Shown: positions 1 through 10,284, counted from the first letter of the stretch. The stretch: DNA of 64,000 nt from Alkaliphilus transvaalensis ATCC 700919 (GCF_000621485.1 NZ_JHYF01000003.1:186001-250000), one strand, 5' to 3'. The notes: generated by a model from the sequence alone, not told the origin. Numbers and translations: made by a program.

Positions 1-810
1 CCAGGGCGTTTTTTGTTAGAAACCATTATGAAACGAAAATTATTTACAAAAATATTTGGAATAGTGATGGATACAACCTTTAGTAAAAAAAGGATACAGC
101 CTTTTGTTAGGGATCTGGCTATAGATTTATCGGAGGCTCAAAAGGAGAAAATTGAAGATTATCAGAACTTTAATGATTTTTTCGCTCGACATTTAAAACA
201 AGAAGCTAGACCAGTCTGTTCAAAGGTGGATACCTTAGCTAGTCCAGCAGATGGACGCATTTTTGCCTATGAAAATATCGATATTAATAAAATTGTCCAA
301 GTTAAAGGGTCCCATTTTTCCTTAATGGAATTGATTGGGGATCAACAATTGGCGTTAGAATATGAGGGTGGTATTTGTATTATTGTGAGGTTAGCACCAG
401 TAGATTATCATCGTTTTCATTTTCCGGCTAAGGGGATTCCCAAAGTTGCAAAAAGAATAGAAGGACATTATTATTCTGTAAGTCCATATGCATTAAGAAG
501 GATGACAGAAATCTATTGTAGGAATAAACGAGAAATTACTGAGTTAGAAACCGATCTTTTTGATAGGTTATTATTGGTAGAAGTGGGGGCCACCTGTGTT
601 GGCAGTATTGTTCAAACCTATGAAGCTGATAAACCTGTAATTAAGGGTCAAGAAAAGGGTTATTTTAAATTCGGCGGATCTACTACCATTATATTTATTA
701 AAAAGAATATTGTAAAAATAGATGAAGATATTATCAATAATACGGCAAAGGGGATCGAAACAAAGGTAAATATGGGGGAGTCAATTGGAAAAAAATTAAT
801 TAATGATTAA
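1..810 (+). CDS. psd: Phosphatidylserine decarboxylase proenzyme, 5' end cut by window edge
   Basis: Converts phosphatidylserine to phosphatidylethanolamine at the membrane. The frame is open to base 1 and residues before the first possible TTG (base 13) already fit the family, so the true start lies upstream of the window. Counting from base 13, the self-cleavage site that makes the pyruvoyl cofactor is seen as GGST at residues 221-224 (bases 673-684); the conserved SPADGR (77-82) and DYHRFHFP (131-138) segments are present. The C-terminal alpha chain after GGST is of normal length. The gene ends before a bidirectional hairpin shared with the convergent rubrerythrin gene. Partial only because of the window boundary; no internal damage seen. 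Confidence 0.93.
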   Translation, partial: PGRFLLETIMKRKLFTKIFGIVMDTTFSKKRIQPFVRDLAIDLSEAQKEKIEDYQNFNDFFARHLKQEARPVCSKVDTLASPADGRIFAYENIDINKIVQVKGSHFSLMELIGDQQLALEYEGGICIIVRLAPVDYHRFHFPAKGIPKVAKRIEGHYYSVSPYALRRMTEIYCRNKREITELETDLFDRLLLVEVGATCVGSIVQTYEADKPVIKGQEKGYFKFGGSTTIIFIKKNIVKIDEDIINNTAKGIETKVNMGESIGKKLIND

Positions 811-886
811 AGGGAGTATTAAAGTCAATAAAGGATAAGTGGCTAGGACATGATTTTAATATAAAGCAGAATAAAGAAAAGAATAA

Positions 887-915
887 AAAGGACGACATTG
901 TATTTGTCGTCCTTT
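887..915. terminator. Bidirectional terminator between psd and rubrerythrin
   Basis: An 11-bp perfect stem (887-897 with 905-915, arms AAAGGACGACA/TGTCGTCCTTT) around a 7-nt loop. A-rich and T-rich flanks allow use from both sides, which fits the convergent gene pair. Confidence 0.8.
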
Positions 916-938
916 AAATATGTATTAGTCCTTATAAA

Positions 939-1496
939 CTATTTTTCTGTAGTAAAAGTTGTAAACATCTCTACTTTAACCTTGCATACAGGACAATTGT
1001 CTTCTAATGCACCAGTTAAAGTATAACCACAGACATCACAGACATGAACCGTATCTTCTTGGAAATCTACTTTAGAATCAACCGCTTCTTTAGCCTTTGC
1101 AAATAATTCAGCATGGGTTTTCTCAGCTTCTATAGCATAGTGGAAAGATCTCATGCTTCCCTTTTCGTTTTGTAACTCTGCAACAGCCATAAAAGCAGGG
1201 TACATTTGTTCAACTTCGTAGTTTTCGCCATCAATAGCACCTTGAAGATTTTCAGAAGTAGTAGTCATTCCAAAACCTGCTCCTGCTGTTACTGAAGCTT
1301 CACCTACTTCGTTTTTTAATTCTCTGAAATGATTTGCTGCATGAACCTGCTCTGCATAAGCTACAGCTTGAAATAGGTTTCCTACGTTTGGATAACCTTC
1401 TTTAGTAGCAAAAGCTCCCCATTGTAAATATCTCATATGGGCCATACTTTCTCCACCAAAAGCAGATTTTAAATTAGTTGCTGTCATATCGTTCAT
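939..1496 (-). CDS. Rubrerythrin
   Basis: Non-heme diiron peroxidase that removes hydrogen peroxide in the cytoplasm of anaerobes, using electrons passed through rubredoxin. The N-terminal ferritin-like four-helix part (about 1-145) carries the two ExxH iron ligand motifs EQVH (49-52) and EKTH (125-128). The C-terminal rubredoxin-like domain has four cysteines at 153, 156, 168 and 171 (CDVC and CPVC). Length of 185 residues is typical. A GGGAGG ribosome site stands just upstream of the ATG. A palindrome next to the -10 box suggests repressor control. It is a single-gene unit convergent with psd. Confidence 0.95.
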   Translation of the reverse strand: MNDMTATNLKSAFGGESMAHMRYLQWGAFATKEGYPNVGNLFQAVAYAEQVHAANHFRELKNEVGEASVTAGAGFGMTTTSENLQGAIDGENYEVEQMYPAFMAVAELQNEKGSMRSFHYAIEAEKTHAELFAKAKEAVDSKVDFQEDTVHVCDVCGYTLTGALEDNCPVCKVKVEMFTTFTTEK

Positions 1497-1523
1497 AATA
1501 ATTCCTCCCTTTAAATAAAAAAT

Positions 1524-1541
1524 TAGACAATGTCTATTATA
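1524..1541 (-). promoter_or_regulatory. Rubrerythrin -10 box overlapping a 13-bp palindrome
   Basis: On the minus strand TATAAT (1536-1541) is followed directly by TAGACATTGTCTA (1524-1536), an almost perfect inverted repeat around the expected transcription start. The -35 is weak (TAGCAA at 17 bp). This is the placement of a repressor operator. The sequence is not a textbook PerR box, so the regulator is unknown. Confidence 0.45.
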
Positions 1542-1844
1542 CTATATTTTTAAGCCATTGCTATAATTACCCATGAAAAAAAATATTAAACATAATTAAA
1601 TTTTAAAATTTGATTTATTTAAGGAATGAAATTAATTCTAGAATTTTCTCAAGTATTTAAGCAGGAAATAACTTAATCTATATAGAAAAATATCTAGAAG
1701 TAATATTTAGTAGAAAAAATTTTAGTAGAAGTAGAAAATAGATTTGGGGTTTTAATGATGGTTATTTATAAGAAAAATTATATAGGCTAAAGCTTAAATT
1801 TTAAAATAGCTAGTGATCAATCAGACGATAGAGGAGGTTTTAAG
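1542..1844. other. AT-rich intergenic region
   Basis: About 300 bp of very AT-rich DNA between the divergent rubrerythrin promoter and the next gene. No ORF, hairpin terminator or known RNA element was recognised. A strong ribosome site (GAGGAGG) ends it. Confidence 0.6.
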
Positions 1845-2189
1845 ATGAAGGAGTATCTAAAAGTAGTGAAGAATGCTACCATTGCTGCAGTAGTTGCAGG
1901 TGTAGTTGGTAGTATCTATGGACTTATTCGAAACATTGATGTATTATTAGGTGCTAATAGATTTATTTATATCTTGGGCTTAATACTAATTACCTTTAGC
2001 ATTTTTAGTAATCTTTCTTTTTTTCCTAAAGCTGAAGAAAAGGGTAAATTAATAAACAAAGAAGAACTTCATAAAAAGATGAAGGAGAAAAAGGAACACA
2101 AGAAGGAAGCCCCAAAGGACTACTTAAGAGCTGCTACTGTCATGTTAATTGCAATCCTACTAGAGAGTGTTAGATTTTATGTTTTATAG
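1845..2189 (+). CDS. Small membrane protein of unknown function
   Basis: 114 residues. Hydrophobic segments near 13-30 and 38-60 and a third at the C-terminus (about 95-113) are separated by a strongly basic cytoplasmic stretch (about 66-92, many Lys/Glu). I do not recognise the family. The start is supported by GAGGAGG seven bases upstream. The next gene, a YhaM-type nuclease, begins 10 bp after the stop with its own ribosome site, so the two are probably cotranscribed. Composition is like the surrounding genes. Confidence 0.75.
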   Translation: MKEYLKVVKNATIAAVVAGVVGSIYGLIRNIDVLLGANRFIYILGLILITFSIFSNLSFFPKAEEKGKLINKEELHKKMKEKKEHKKEAPKDYLRAATVMLIAILLESVRFYVL

Positions 2190-2199
2190 GAGGATATAA

Positions 2200-3174
2200 A
2201 TGGAAATCAAACAATTAAAAGATATTAATAAAAGTCATTTAAACAGCTTAATCGAAGTGGTTGCCCTATTGGTGGAGGTTAAGGTTAGAACAACAAAAAC
2301 TGAAAAGCAATATGCCGACTTAATCCTTCAAGATGCTTCTAAAAAGGTGGAAGCAAAGTGCTGGGAATATCAAGAAAACAAGAATCTATTTGACTCCTTA
2401 CTAGATACACCAGTAGTAAAGATTAAGGCCCTTGTAGGAGAATATCAGGGACAGATTCAATTAACAGTTAAAGATATTTGTATCCTAGAAACTAGTGAAG
2501 ATATGATGGCAGGGTTGATTCCCACTAGTGATTGGGGACTAGATACCCTACAAAAAGGCTTGCAGTATTTTTATGAAAAGGTGGAAACACCCCATCTTAA
2601 GACTTTGTTGGATAAATTGATTTTTAATGAAGATTATTATGAAAAGTTTATCACATATCCAGCCGCACGACAGGTGCACCACAATTTTTATCATGGTTTG
2701 CTACAGCATGTTTTAGAAGTATTAAAATTTGCCTTTACGATTGCAACAACCAAGAAACTAACTAAGCGTCAACAGGAACGATTAATTGTAATGGCTTTTC
2801 TTCATGATTGGGCGAAGATTTTTGAATATAAGCCACTGCCTAATATAGGATTTACAGATGAAGGAACGATGCTGGGGCACATATTTTTAGGGGCCCATAT
2901 GGCCCTTAATACAATGGATGAAATAACAGGTTTTGACCAAGATGATAAACTTATTATTTTAAATGGTATTTTAGGTCATCACGGAAAATTAGAATATGGA
3001 TCGCCTGTTTTACCTAAGACAGTTGAAGCCCAAATTCTTCATCATGCCGATTGCGTATCGGGGGACATAGAGAGCATTTTATCCTTCATGGAAGAACAAG
3101 AAAATGAAGAAGATAGCTTTACAGGAAAACTTTGGAATATGGGAACAGACTATTATAAAAAGGGAAGATACTAA
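2200..3174 (+). CDS. yhaM: 3'-5' exoribonuclease YhaM family (OB-fold plus HD domain)
   Basis: Metal-dependent 3'-5' exonuclease acting on RNA and single-stranded DNA in the cytoplasm. Residues 20-97 look like an OB-fold nucleic-acid-binding domain. The HD phosphohydrolase part follows, with His165, His170, the His202-Asp203 doublet in LHDWAK, then GHHG and HHAD metal ligands further on. 324 residues compares with about 314 in Bacillus YhaM. The gene follows a small membrane protein by 10 bp and is closed by a hairpin at 3200-3225. HD proteins with OB-folds are quite specific to YhaM, so confidence is good. Confidence 0.9.
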   Translation: MEIKQLKDINKSHLNSLIEVVALLVEVKVRTTKTEKQYADLILQDASKKVEAKCWEYQENKNLFDSLLDTPVVKIKALVGEYQGQIQLTVKDICILETSEDMMAGLIPTSDWGLDTLQKGLQYFYEKVETPHLKTLLDKLIFNEDYYEKFITYPAARQVHHNFYHGLLQHVLEVLKFAFTIATTKKLTKRQQERLIVMAFLHDWAKIFEYKPLPNIGFTDEGTMLGHIFLGAHMALNTMDEITGFDQDDKLIILNGILGHHGKLEYGSPVLPKTVEAQILHHADCVSGDIESILSFMEEQENEEDSFTGKLWNMGTDYYKKGRY

Positions 3175-3199
3175 CACTAATTAGAATAGGTATAAAGCT

Positions 3200-3228
3200 A
3201 AAACTGTCGTAAAACCGGCAGTTTTTCT
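3200..3228 (+). terminator. Intrinsic terminator after yhaM
   Basis: 10-bp stem AAAACTGTCG/CGGCAGTTTT with one G-T pair and a 6-nt loop, followed by TTTTT. Confidence 0.75.
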
Positions 3229-3291
3229 GATAGCGAAAGTTTATTTTTAGGTAAATTATAATAGGATATTAAATCAAAGTGAGGTGTAAAG

Positions 3292-6200
3292 ATGGCGTTT
3301 AAATATATTATTGGCCGTAGTGGGGTAGGGAAAACCCATTATGTCCTTCAAGAAATAAAAGAAGCCTTAGAAAAAAAAGAAGCCCATAAGCTAATTTTAT
3401 TAGTACCAGAACAATATACCCTCCAAGCAGAGCGGGATCTCATTAAAAAATTAAACCTTGAAGGGATTTTAAGGGTTGAGGTATTAAGTTTTAGTAGACT
3501 TGTCCATAGGGTATATAACGAGGTTGGCGGTTTAACTAAAATTCATATAAATGAAATGGGTAAAAATATGATCATTCGTAAGTTATTGGAGGAACATAGT
3601 AAATCCCTTAGTGTATATCAGAAGGCTTCTAGACAAGATGGGTTTGTGGCCAAAATTAATGAATTAATCACTGAGATGAAGCGACATGATGTTATCCCCA
3701 TAGAACTTAATCAACAACTAGAGAAGTTAGACCATGCTCCTTTGCTACAAATGAAGTTATCGGACTTTAATTTAATTTATGATAGTTTTAATCAATATCT
3801 TGCGAATCGATATATCGACACTGAGGACCAAATTAATTTATTAATAGAAAAGATCCCTCAAACAGAATTTTTAAAGGGGGCTGAAATTTGGATAGATGGT
3901 TTCCATCGTCTAACCCCTCAAACTCAAAGAATTATAGGGGAACTAATGAAAAAAGCCCAACAAATATCCATGACCTTCACCCTCGATCCAACCCCCCAAG
4001 CTAGAGAAGGGGATCTATTTTCCATTTCTACAAATACATTAGGGCAAATCAAAAGAATGGCTAAAGAATTAAATCTTAATGAAAAGGTCATTAAGATTGA
4101 GACATCTATGACTGAAGACAATCAACTTACTAAAACTAGCCAACTTAAACATCTAGAAAAGGAACTATATGCATACCCCTATAATCCTTATCTATATAAG
4201 GCTGAGGGGATAGAAATCTTTGTTGCTAATAATCTGTATACAGAAGTAGAGCAGGTGGCAATTAATATTTTATCTCTAGTGAGGGATAAAAAATATCGTT
4301 ATCAAGATATAGCAGTCGTGTCAGGAGACCCAGATGGCTATGGGAGAATCATTAGAAGAATCTTTAAGGAGTATAAGATTCCCTATTTTATGGATCAAAA
4401 GCGGGAAATTATGGATCATCCTATCATAGAATTGATCCTTGCAGCTTTAGATACCCTTATTGGTAACTTTCAGTATAAAGATATCTTCAGATATCTAAAA
4501 TCAGGTTTTAGTGATTTAAAGAAGGATGAATACGAAAAATTGGAAAACTATGTGTTGGCATATGGCATCTCAGGAAAACAGTGGACAGAAGCCTTTTATA
4601 AGGGTGAAAAGGAAGACATAGAAAGGCTAAATCAACTGAGGGAAAAAGTAGTAACCCCCTTTATCAAATTTAAGGTTAAGGTAAAGAAGGCGGAAAATGT
4701 TTTAGAAATTACTAGAGGTTTATTTGAATTTTTAACGGATCTTAAGATTGAAGGAAAACTACAGGACTGGATAGATCAGTTAAAAGAATTGGGGCACTTT
4801 GACTATGTAAATGAGAACACTCAAATTTGGAACACTGTAATGGAGATCTTTGACCAACTCTCAGAAATTTTAGGAGATTCTTCAATTAGTTTAAAGGGTT
4901 ATCGCAGGATATTAGAATCTGGCTTTTCGGCATGTGAAATAGGGGTAATTCCAACGACAATAGACCAAGTCTTAATTGGTAATATAGAAAGATCCAGAAG
5001 TCATGATATTAAGGCTCTTTTTGTTGTGGGTGTTAACGACGGTATTTTACCTGCCATTAAAGAAGATAAAGATATTCTATCGGGAAATGAACGTAAATTA
5101 CTAAAAGAAAAGGGCTTTCAATTAGAGTTTGATGATGATAGTAGATTAATTGAAGAGAAGTTTTCTATTTATTTAGCCCTAACTAAACCCAGCCAGTATT
5201 TATGGTTGAGCTATTCAATGGCAACTCAAGAAGGAAAGGCATTAAGACCTTCTATGTTAATAGACAGATTTAAAAAACTGTACCCTAAACTAGAGATTAA
5301 AAGCGAGTTAAGCCATGGGGAAGAATATGAATTTGATCTAGTGGCAAGTCCAGAAGCCACGTTTAAACATTTAGTAGAGCGAATTCGTTTGAATATAGAT
5401 GATAAAGAAATTAATGAGTTTTGGTGGGATGTTTATTGTTGGTATCATGAGAATGAGAGCTGGCGATCTAAAGTAAATATGATCAATGAAGGATTTTTTC
5501 ACGCTAACCAAGTTTATTATATTCCAGAAAATAAAGCTAGGGATCTATATAAAACCCCAATTACTGCAAGTATATCAAGGCTAGAAAAGTTCTCAAACTG
5601 TCCTTTTTCTCATTTCATAACCTACGGATTAAAGCCAACAGAGCGGAAGGAATATCAGCTAAACAACCCAGATATAGGTAAGTTGTTCCACGATTCTATG
5701 GATGAATTTAAGAATAGATTAGAAGCAGAAGGACTAAGTTGGTTAGAGATTGAGAAGCCAAAGTGCGATAGCTTAGTTGAGGAAGTGATCGATGACATGC
5801 TAGATCACTTTGAAAATGGTATTTTACAAAGTACCCATCGATATCAATATTTAGTTAATCGATTAAAGCGTATTAGTAAGAGGGCCCTTTGGACATTAAC
5901 CCAGCATTTAAAAAGAGGCGGCTTTACCCCTTTAGGGCAGGAAATTCGATTTGGACAGGGAGAAGAAATACCGCCAATTGTTGTTGAATTAGACAATGGC
6001 GAGGTAATCTATCTTGAGGGAAGAATTGATCGTGTTGATTTACTAGAGGATGAAGAGGGACGGTATATTAAAATTATTGACTATAAGTCTGGGAATAAAG
6101 ACTTTAGTTTGACAGATGCTTATTTTGGATTACAACTTCAGCTACTGGTATATCTAGATGCCATGATGAATATGTCAAATGATCATAAAAATAAAACCTA

Positions 6201-6687
6201 CCCAGGGGGAATTTTCTATTTTAAAATTGATGATCCATTGATCAAAACCACAGAAAAGGCAGCAGAATTTGTAGAAAAAGAAATCAATAGCAAGCTGAAA
6301 ATGAAGGGTGTTGTATTAAAGGACTTAAAAGTTATTAAAGAAATAGATAAAGATATAACCAGCTATTCAGATATTATTCCTGTAAAGCTTAATAAAGGTG
6401 AGGAGATTTCAAAAACATCCAATGTCCTGTCGAAGGATGACTTTAATGATCTAATTTTACACGTTCGACATTTGGTTAAGGAAATTTCCTGGGAAATGTT
6501 GAAGGGTAATGTCAAAATATATCCCTGCAAAAAAGGGAAACAGGTTTCTTGTCAATATTGCTTATATCAGGGAATTTGTCAATTCGACTCTAGTCTAGAA
6601 GACAATGTTTATCGCAATATTAAAGAATTAAAGGATGAGGAAATCTTAGAAAAAATAAAAGGAAAGGGGGATCACTCAGATGACTAA
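3292..6687 (+). CDS. addB: ATP-dependent helicase/nuclease subunit B (AddB)
   Basis: Subunit of the AddAB helicase-nuclease that resects double-strand breaks for RecA loading. Walker A is GRSGVGKT at residues 8-15. The C-terminal nuclease domain shows DRVDLLEDE and IIDYKSG. An iron-sulfur cluster set is intact: Cys770 and then Cys1087, Cys1090 and Cys1096 (C-x2-C-x5-C), the spacing expected for AddB. 1131 residues against about 1166 in Bacillus. The 3' end overlaps addA by 8 bp, implying translational coupling. No truncation or frameshift was seen. Confidence 0.95.
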   Translation: MAFKYIIGRSGVGKTHYVLQEIKEALEKKEAHKLILLVPEQYTLQAERDLIKKLNLEGILRVEVLSFSRLVHRVYNEVGGLTKIHINEMGKNMIIRKLLEEHSKSLSVYQKASRQDGFVAKINELITEMKRHDVIPIELNQQLEKLDHAPLLQMKLSDFNLIYDSFNQYLANRYIDTEDQINLLIEKIPQTEFLKGAEIWIDGFHRLTPQTQRIIGELMKKAQQISMTFTLDPTPQAREGDLFSISTNTLGQIKRMAKELNLNEKVIKIETSMTEDNQLTKTSQLKHLEKELYAYPYNPYLYKAEGIEIFVANNLYTEVEQVAINILSLVRDKKYRYQDIAVVSGDPDGYGRIIRRIFKEYKIPYFMDQKREIMDHPIIELILAALDTLIGNFQYKDIFRYLKSGFSDLKKDEYEKLENYVLAYGISGKQWTEAFYKGEKEDIERLNQLREKVVTPFIKFKVKVKKAENVLEITRGLFEFLTDLKIEGKLQDWIDQLKELGHFDYVNENTQIWNTVMEIFDQLSEILGDSSISLKGYRRILESGFSACEIGVIPTTIDQVLIGNIERSRSHDIKALFVVGVNDGILPAIKEDKDILSGNERKLLKEKGFQLEFDDDSRLIEEKFSIYLALTKPSQYLWLSYSMATQEGKALRPSMLIDRFKKLYPKLEIKSELSHGEEYEFDLVASPEATFKHLVERIRLNIDDKEINEFWWDVYCWYHENESWRSKVNMINEGFFHANQVYYIPENKARDLYKTPITASISRLEKFSNCPFSHFITYGLKPTERKEYQLNNPDIGKLFHDSMDEFKNRLEAEGLSWLEIEKPKCDSLVEEVIDDMLDHFENGILQSTHRYQYLVNRLKRISKRALWTLTQHLKRGGFTPLGQEIRFGQGEEIPPIVVELDNGEVIYLEGRIDRVDLLEDEEGRYIKIIDYKSGNKDFSLTDAYFGLQLQLLVYLDAMMNMSNDHKNKTYPGGIFYFKIDDPLIKTTEKAAEFVEKEINSKLKMKGVVLKDLKVIKEIDKDITSYSDIIPVKLNKGEEISKTSNVLSKDDFNDLILHVRHLVKEISWEMLKGNVKIYPCKKGKQVSCQYCLYQGICQFDSSLEDNVYRNIKELKDEEILEKIKGKGDHSDD

Positions 6688-9600
6688 GTGGACGAAGGAA
6701 CAGAAATCAGCCATAGTTGCTAGAGATAGTAACCTATTAATATCAGCAGCAGCAGGCTCAGGAAAAACTGCAGTATTGGTTGAACGTATTATAGGATTAA
6801 TTATTGATGACGGTGTGGATATAGACCAACTTTTAATTGTAACCTTTACAAATGCTGCTGCAGGTGAAATGAGGGAAAGAATTGCTGCTGCAATTATTAA
6901 AGCGTTAGATTCAAATAATGGAAAAGAAGAGCATATTAGAAGACAGATGACATTACTGAATAAAGCCACCATTACTACCCTCCATTCCTTTTGCATTGAG
7001 GTGGTAAAAAGACATTTTCATTTAATTGAGATAGATCCTTCCTTCCGAATTGGAGATGTGTCGGAAACAGAGTTGTTGAAAATGGAGGCCCTTACAGAGG
7101 TCTTTGAGGCAGAATATGAAAAGGCAGAAGGGGATTTTTTAGAATTAGTAGAGGCCTTCGGTGGTAATCGAGAGGATATTCCCCTACAAGAACTTGTATT
7201 GAAAATTTTTAGATTTATTCAGAGTCAGCCTAAGCCCTATCTTTGGTTACAGGAAAAGTGTCATGATTTTAATATGACGATAGAAAACTTCGAAGACAGT
7301 TCTTGGGGAAATACGATTAAAAAGAGCATTTTAATACGTTTGATAGGGGCAAAGGATGCCCTTTTAGAGGCAAGAGAGATCTGTCAAAAGCCCAGTGGCC
7401 CCGATTGTTACATGGAGGCTGTCCTAGATGATCTTCAACAAGTAGAAGCTTTAATGACAGATTTATCAGAAGGTGTATCAAAATTCCATCAATCCTTAAA
7501 AAAACTGACTCATATGAAGTTGGCAAGAGGGGGAAAGGATATTGATCCAGAACTAAAGGAAGAAGCTAAGGGCCTTAGGGATCAAGCAAAGGATATTTTG
7601 AAGAAAATTAATGTTGAGTATTTTAACCTTTCTCCAGAAGAATATGTTGAGGATATTAACTTGACTGCCCCTTTAATGAAATATTTGAGTTATGTGGTAG
7701 AAGACTTTGGTAAAAGATATCAAACTAAAAAGACAGAAAAGGGAATTGTTGATTTTAATGATTTAGAGCATTATACGTTAAGTATTTTAGAGGATGAATT
7801 GGTGGCAAAGGAATACCGGGGTAAATTTGAATACATCTTTATTGATGAATATCAGGACAGCAACATTGTGCAAGAGACGATTATTCAAAGGATTAATCGA
7901 GAGGAGAATCTATTTTTAGTAGGTGATGTTAAACAAAGTATTTATCGATTCCGTCTGGCAGATCCATCACTTTTTATAGAAAAATATGAAAAATATCAAC
8001 TAGAAGAGGGTAGTCAGAATCGAAGGATTGATCTCGCTAAAAACTTTAGAAGTCGTGGGGAAATTTTAAAGGGGGTAAATTACCTATTTAAAAATATGAT
8101 GACAAAGACCTTAGGGGAAGTAGATTATGATGAAGCGGCCTACCTTTATCAAGGAAGAGAATTCCCACCAATAGATGATCCATCAATAGAATTGAATCTA
8201 ATTGAGCGGGATTATAATGGAGAAGAGCTGGAAGAAGAACTGGAGTTGATGGAGGATATTGAGGTAGAAGCCAAAATTGTTGCCAATAGAATAAAAGTTG
8301 CCTTAGAAGAGGAAATTTTTGATGAGAAGATTAATGATTATCGAAAAGTAGATTATAAAGATATTGTTATTCTTCTAAGGGCAACTCAAAACTGGGGTTC
8401 TATTTTCCTTGAAACTTTTATACAAGAGGGCATTCCAGCCTATGCCGATGCTAATGCAGGTTACTTTCAAACAACAGAGATTACTATATTCTTAAATTTA
8501 CTTAAAGTAATTGATAACAAAAGACAAGATATCCCCCTATTAAGTGTTATGAGGTCTCCAATTGGCGGCTTTACTATTGATGAATTAATAGAAATACGTA
8601 TTACCCATAGAAAGGGAAGTTATTACGAAGCTATCGAAAAGTATGTTGAAGAAAAAACTGGTGAGCTAAAGGAAAAATTACAGATTTTTAAGGAAAAGAT
8701 TAATCATTGGTTTGAAATATCTAGATATATGAAGTTAGATGACTTCATATGGAAGATACTAACTGATAGTGGTTATTATCACTATGTGGGGGCTATGCCT
8801 GGTGGTTTACAGCGCCAAGCTAACTTACGTATTTTGCTAGATCGAGCTGCCGAGTTTCAAAAGACTTCTATTAAAGGGTTGTTCAATTTTATTCATTTTG
8901 TAGGTAAGCTTCAGAGTAATAAAGGAGACTTAGATGCGGCTAAAATCTTAAGTGAAAATGATAATGTCGTTAGAATAATGAGTATTCATAAAAGTAAGGG
9001 CTTAGAGTTTCCTTATGTTATCGTTGCTGGAATGGGAAAAAACTTTAACCTAAGGGATAGTAATGATCATGTTCTTCTCCATAAAGAACTAGGGTTAGGG
9101 CCGAGATATGTTGATAGTCAGCTTAGGGTTACAAGGGATACCATTGCAAAAATAGCAATGAAGGATCAAATTAAAATAGAAAGTCTTTCGGAGGAGATGC
9201 GGGTTCTTTATGTTGCCCTTACTCGACCTAAAGATAAACTTATTTTAATTGGGTCTATGAAAAACTTAGAGAAACAATGTAAAAAGTGGACTAAGGGCTT
9301 AGGTAACTACTCCCTATTTAATGCCAAGTGTTATCTTGATTGGGTTGGAAGTGTTCTCATTAGACATCCCCTTGGGGAAAAGTTAAGAGAGCTGGCAGGG
9401 GATTTCGACCCTCAATATTTCTTTGAAGATGAATCGAAATGGACTATCTCTTTTGCTGACAGAGGAAGCATATTAGCAGAAAAAGTAGTGGCATTAAATC
9501 AACAGGCGGAATATAAGGAAAAGCTAAGTAATCCTGGTCTCCAATCTAATTCCAACTTAGTAGATCCAATACAGGAAAGGTTGAATTGGCAATATCCTTA

Positions 9601-10252
9601 TGAAAAGTCCCTCAAAATTCCATCAAAATTATCGGTAACAGATATCAAAGAGAGTCATTTTAAAAGGGTTGAGAGTCTAGCCCATAAGATTCCGCCCTTG
9701 GTTAAAATGCCAAAGTTCATGGAAAGTGTTAAGGAGTTTTCGCCAGCAGAAAAGGGGACAATACTTCACTTTGTTTTACAACACCTTCAATTAAAGACAC
9801 CAAAAGACTTAACCACCATAGAAGAAGAAATTAATATGATGATCGTGAAGGAATTACTAACTGCTGAGGAAGCTGAAACTGTAGATGTAGGTAAATTAGT
9901 AACCTTCTTTAATAGTGAAATTGGTATCAGAATGAGGGCATCCGACCATGTCTACAGAGAAGTTCCTTTTAATTTGAGAAAGAAGGCTGTGGATGTGATT
10001 GATGGCTTAATAGATTGTGACGATGAGCTTTTAATACAAGGTGTAATTGATTGTTACTTTCAAGAAGGAGAAGATTTAATTCTGTTAGACTATAAGAGTG
10101 ATTTTGTTTTAGAAAATAATCTATGGGAAATGAAGAATAAATATGAAAGTCAGCTAGAATTATATCAAGAGGCCCTAGAAAAAATAACAGGAAAAAATAT
10201 TAAAGAGCGATATCTCTATCTTTTCTATCGAGATGAAGTGCTGGAAATTTAA
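6680..10252 (+). CDS. addA: ATP-dependent helicase/nuclease subunit A (AddA)
   Basis: UvrD/Rep-type (SF1A) helicase and nuclease, the motor subunit of AddAB. Walker A is AAAGSGKT at 23-30; the helicase motif II FIDEYQDSN lies near residue 388; motif IV-VI signatures (GDVKQSIYRFR, SIHKSKGLEF, RVLYVALTRPKD) follow. The C-terminal RecB-type nuclease motif LLDYKSD is near residue 1135. 1190 residues, normal. A GGAAAGGGGG ribosome site lies inside the end of addB and the genes overlap, so both subunits are made together. A hairpin follows the stop. Confidence 0.96.
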   Translation: MTKWTKEQKSAIVARDSNLLISAAAGSGKTAVLVERIIGLIIDDGVDIDQLLIVTFTNAAAGEMRERIAAAIIKALDSNNGKEEHIRRQMTLLNKATITTLHSFCIEVVKRHFHLIEIDPSFRIGDVSETELLKMEALTEVFEAEYEKAEGDFLELVEAFGGNREDIPLQELVLKIFRFIQSQPKPYLWLQEKCHDFNMTIENFEDSSWGNTIKKSILIRLIGAKDALLEAREICQKPSGPDCYMEAVLDDLQQVEALMTDLSEGVSKFHQSLKKLTHMKLARGGKDIDPELKEEAKGLRDQAKDILKKINVEYFNLSPEEYVEDINLTAPLMKYLSYVVEDFGKRYQTKKTEKGIVDFNDLEHYTLSILEDELVAKEYRGKFEYIFIDEYQDSNIVQETIIQRINREENLFLVGDVKQSIYRFRLADPSLFIEKYEKYQLEEGSQNRRIDLAKNFRSRGEILKGVNYLFKNMMTKTLGEVDYDEAAYLYQGREFPPIDDPSIELNLIERDYNGEELEEELELMEDIEVEAKIVANRIKVALEEEIFDEKINDYRKVDYKDIVILLRATQNWGSIFLETFIQEGIPAYADANAGYFQTTEITIFLNLLKVIDNKRQDIPLLSVMRSPIGGFTIDELIEIRITHRKGSYYEAIEKYVEEKTGELKEKLQIFKEKINHWFEISRYMKLDDFIWKILTDSGYYHYVGAMPGGLQRQANLRILLDRAAEFQKTSIKGLFNFIHFVGKLQSNKGDLDAAKILSENDNVVRIMSIHKSKGLEFPYVIVAGMGKNFNLRDSNDHVLLHKELGLGPRYVDSQLRVTRDTIAKIAMKDQIKIESLSEEMRVLYVALTRPKDKLILIGSMKNLEKQCKKWTKGLGNYSLFNAKCYLDWVGSVLIRHPLGEKLRELAGDFDPQYFFEDESKWTISFADRGSILAEKVVALNQQAEYKEKLSNPGLQSNSNLVDPIQERLNWQYPYEKSLKIPSKLSVTDIKESHFKRVESLAHKIPPLVKMPKFMESVKEFSPAEKGTILHFVLQHLQLKTPKDLTTIEEEINMMIVKELLTAEEAETVDVGKLVTFFNSEIGIRMRASDHVYREVPFNLRKKAVDVIDGLIDCDDELLIQGVIDCYFQEGEDLILLDYKSDFVLENNLWEMKNKYESQLELYQEALEKITGKNIKERYLYLFYRDEVLEI

Positions 10253-10284
10253 AGATAAAGGATAAGAACTAATCAAATAAATAA

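Noticed and set aside
1-810. Short psd as a truncated pseudogene
   Set aside because: The frame is open at base 1, so the gene simply continues outside the window.
6676-6996. 106-codon frame on the minus strand opposite the start of addA
   Set aside because: Lies wholly over a conserved addA region including Walker A; no ribosome site; a shadow frame.
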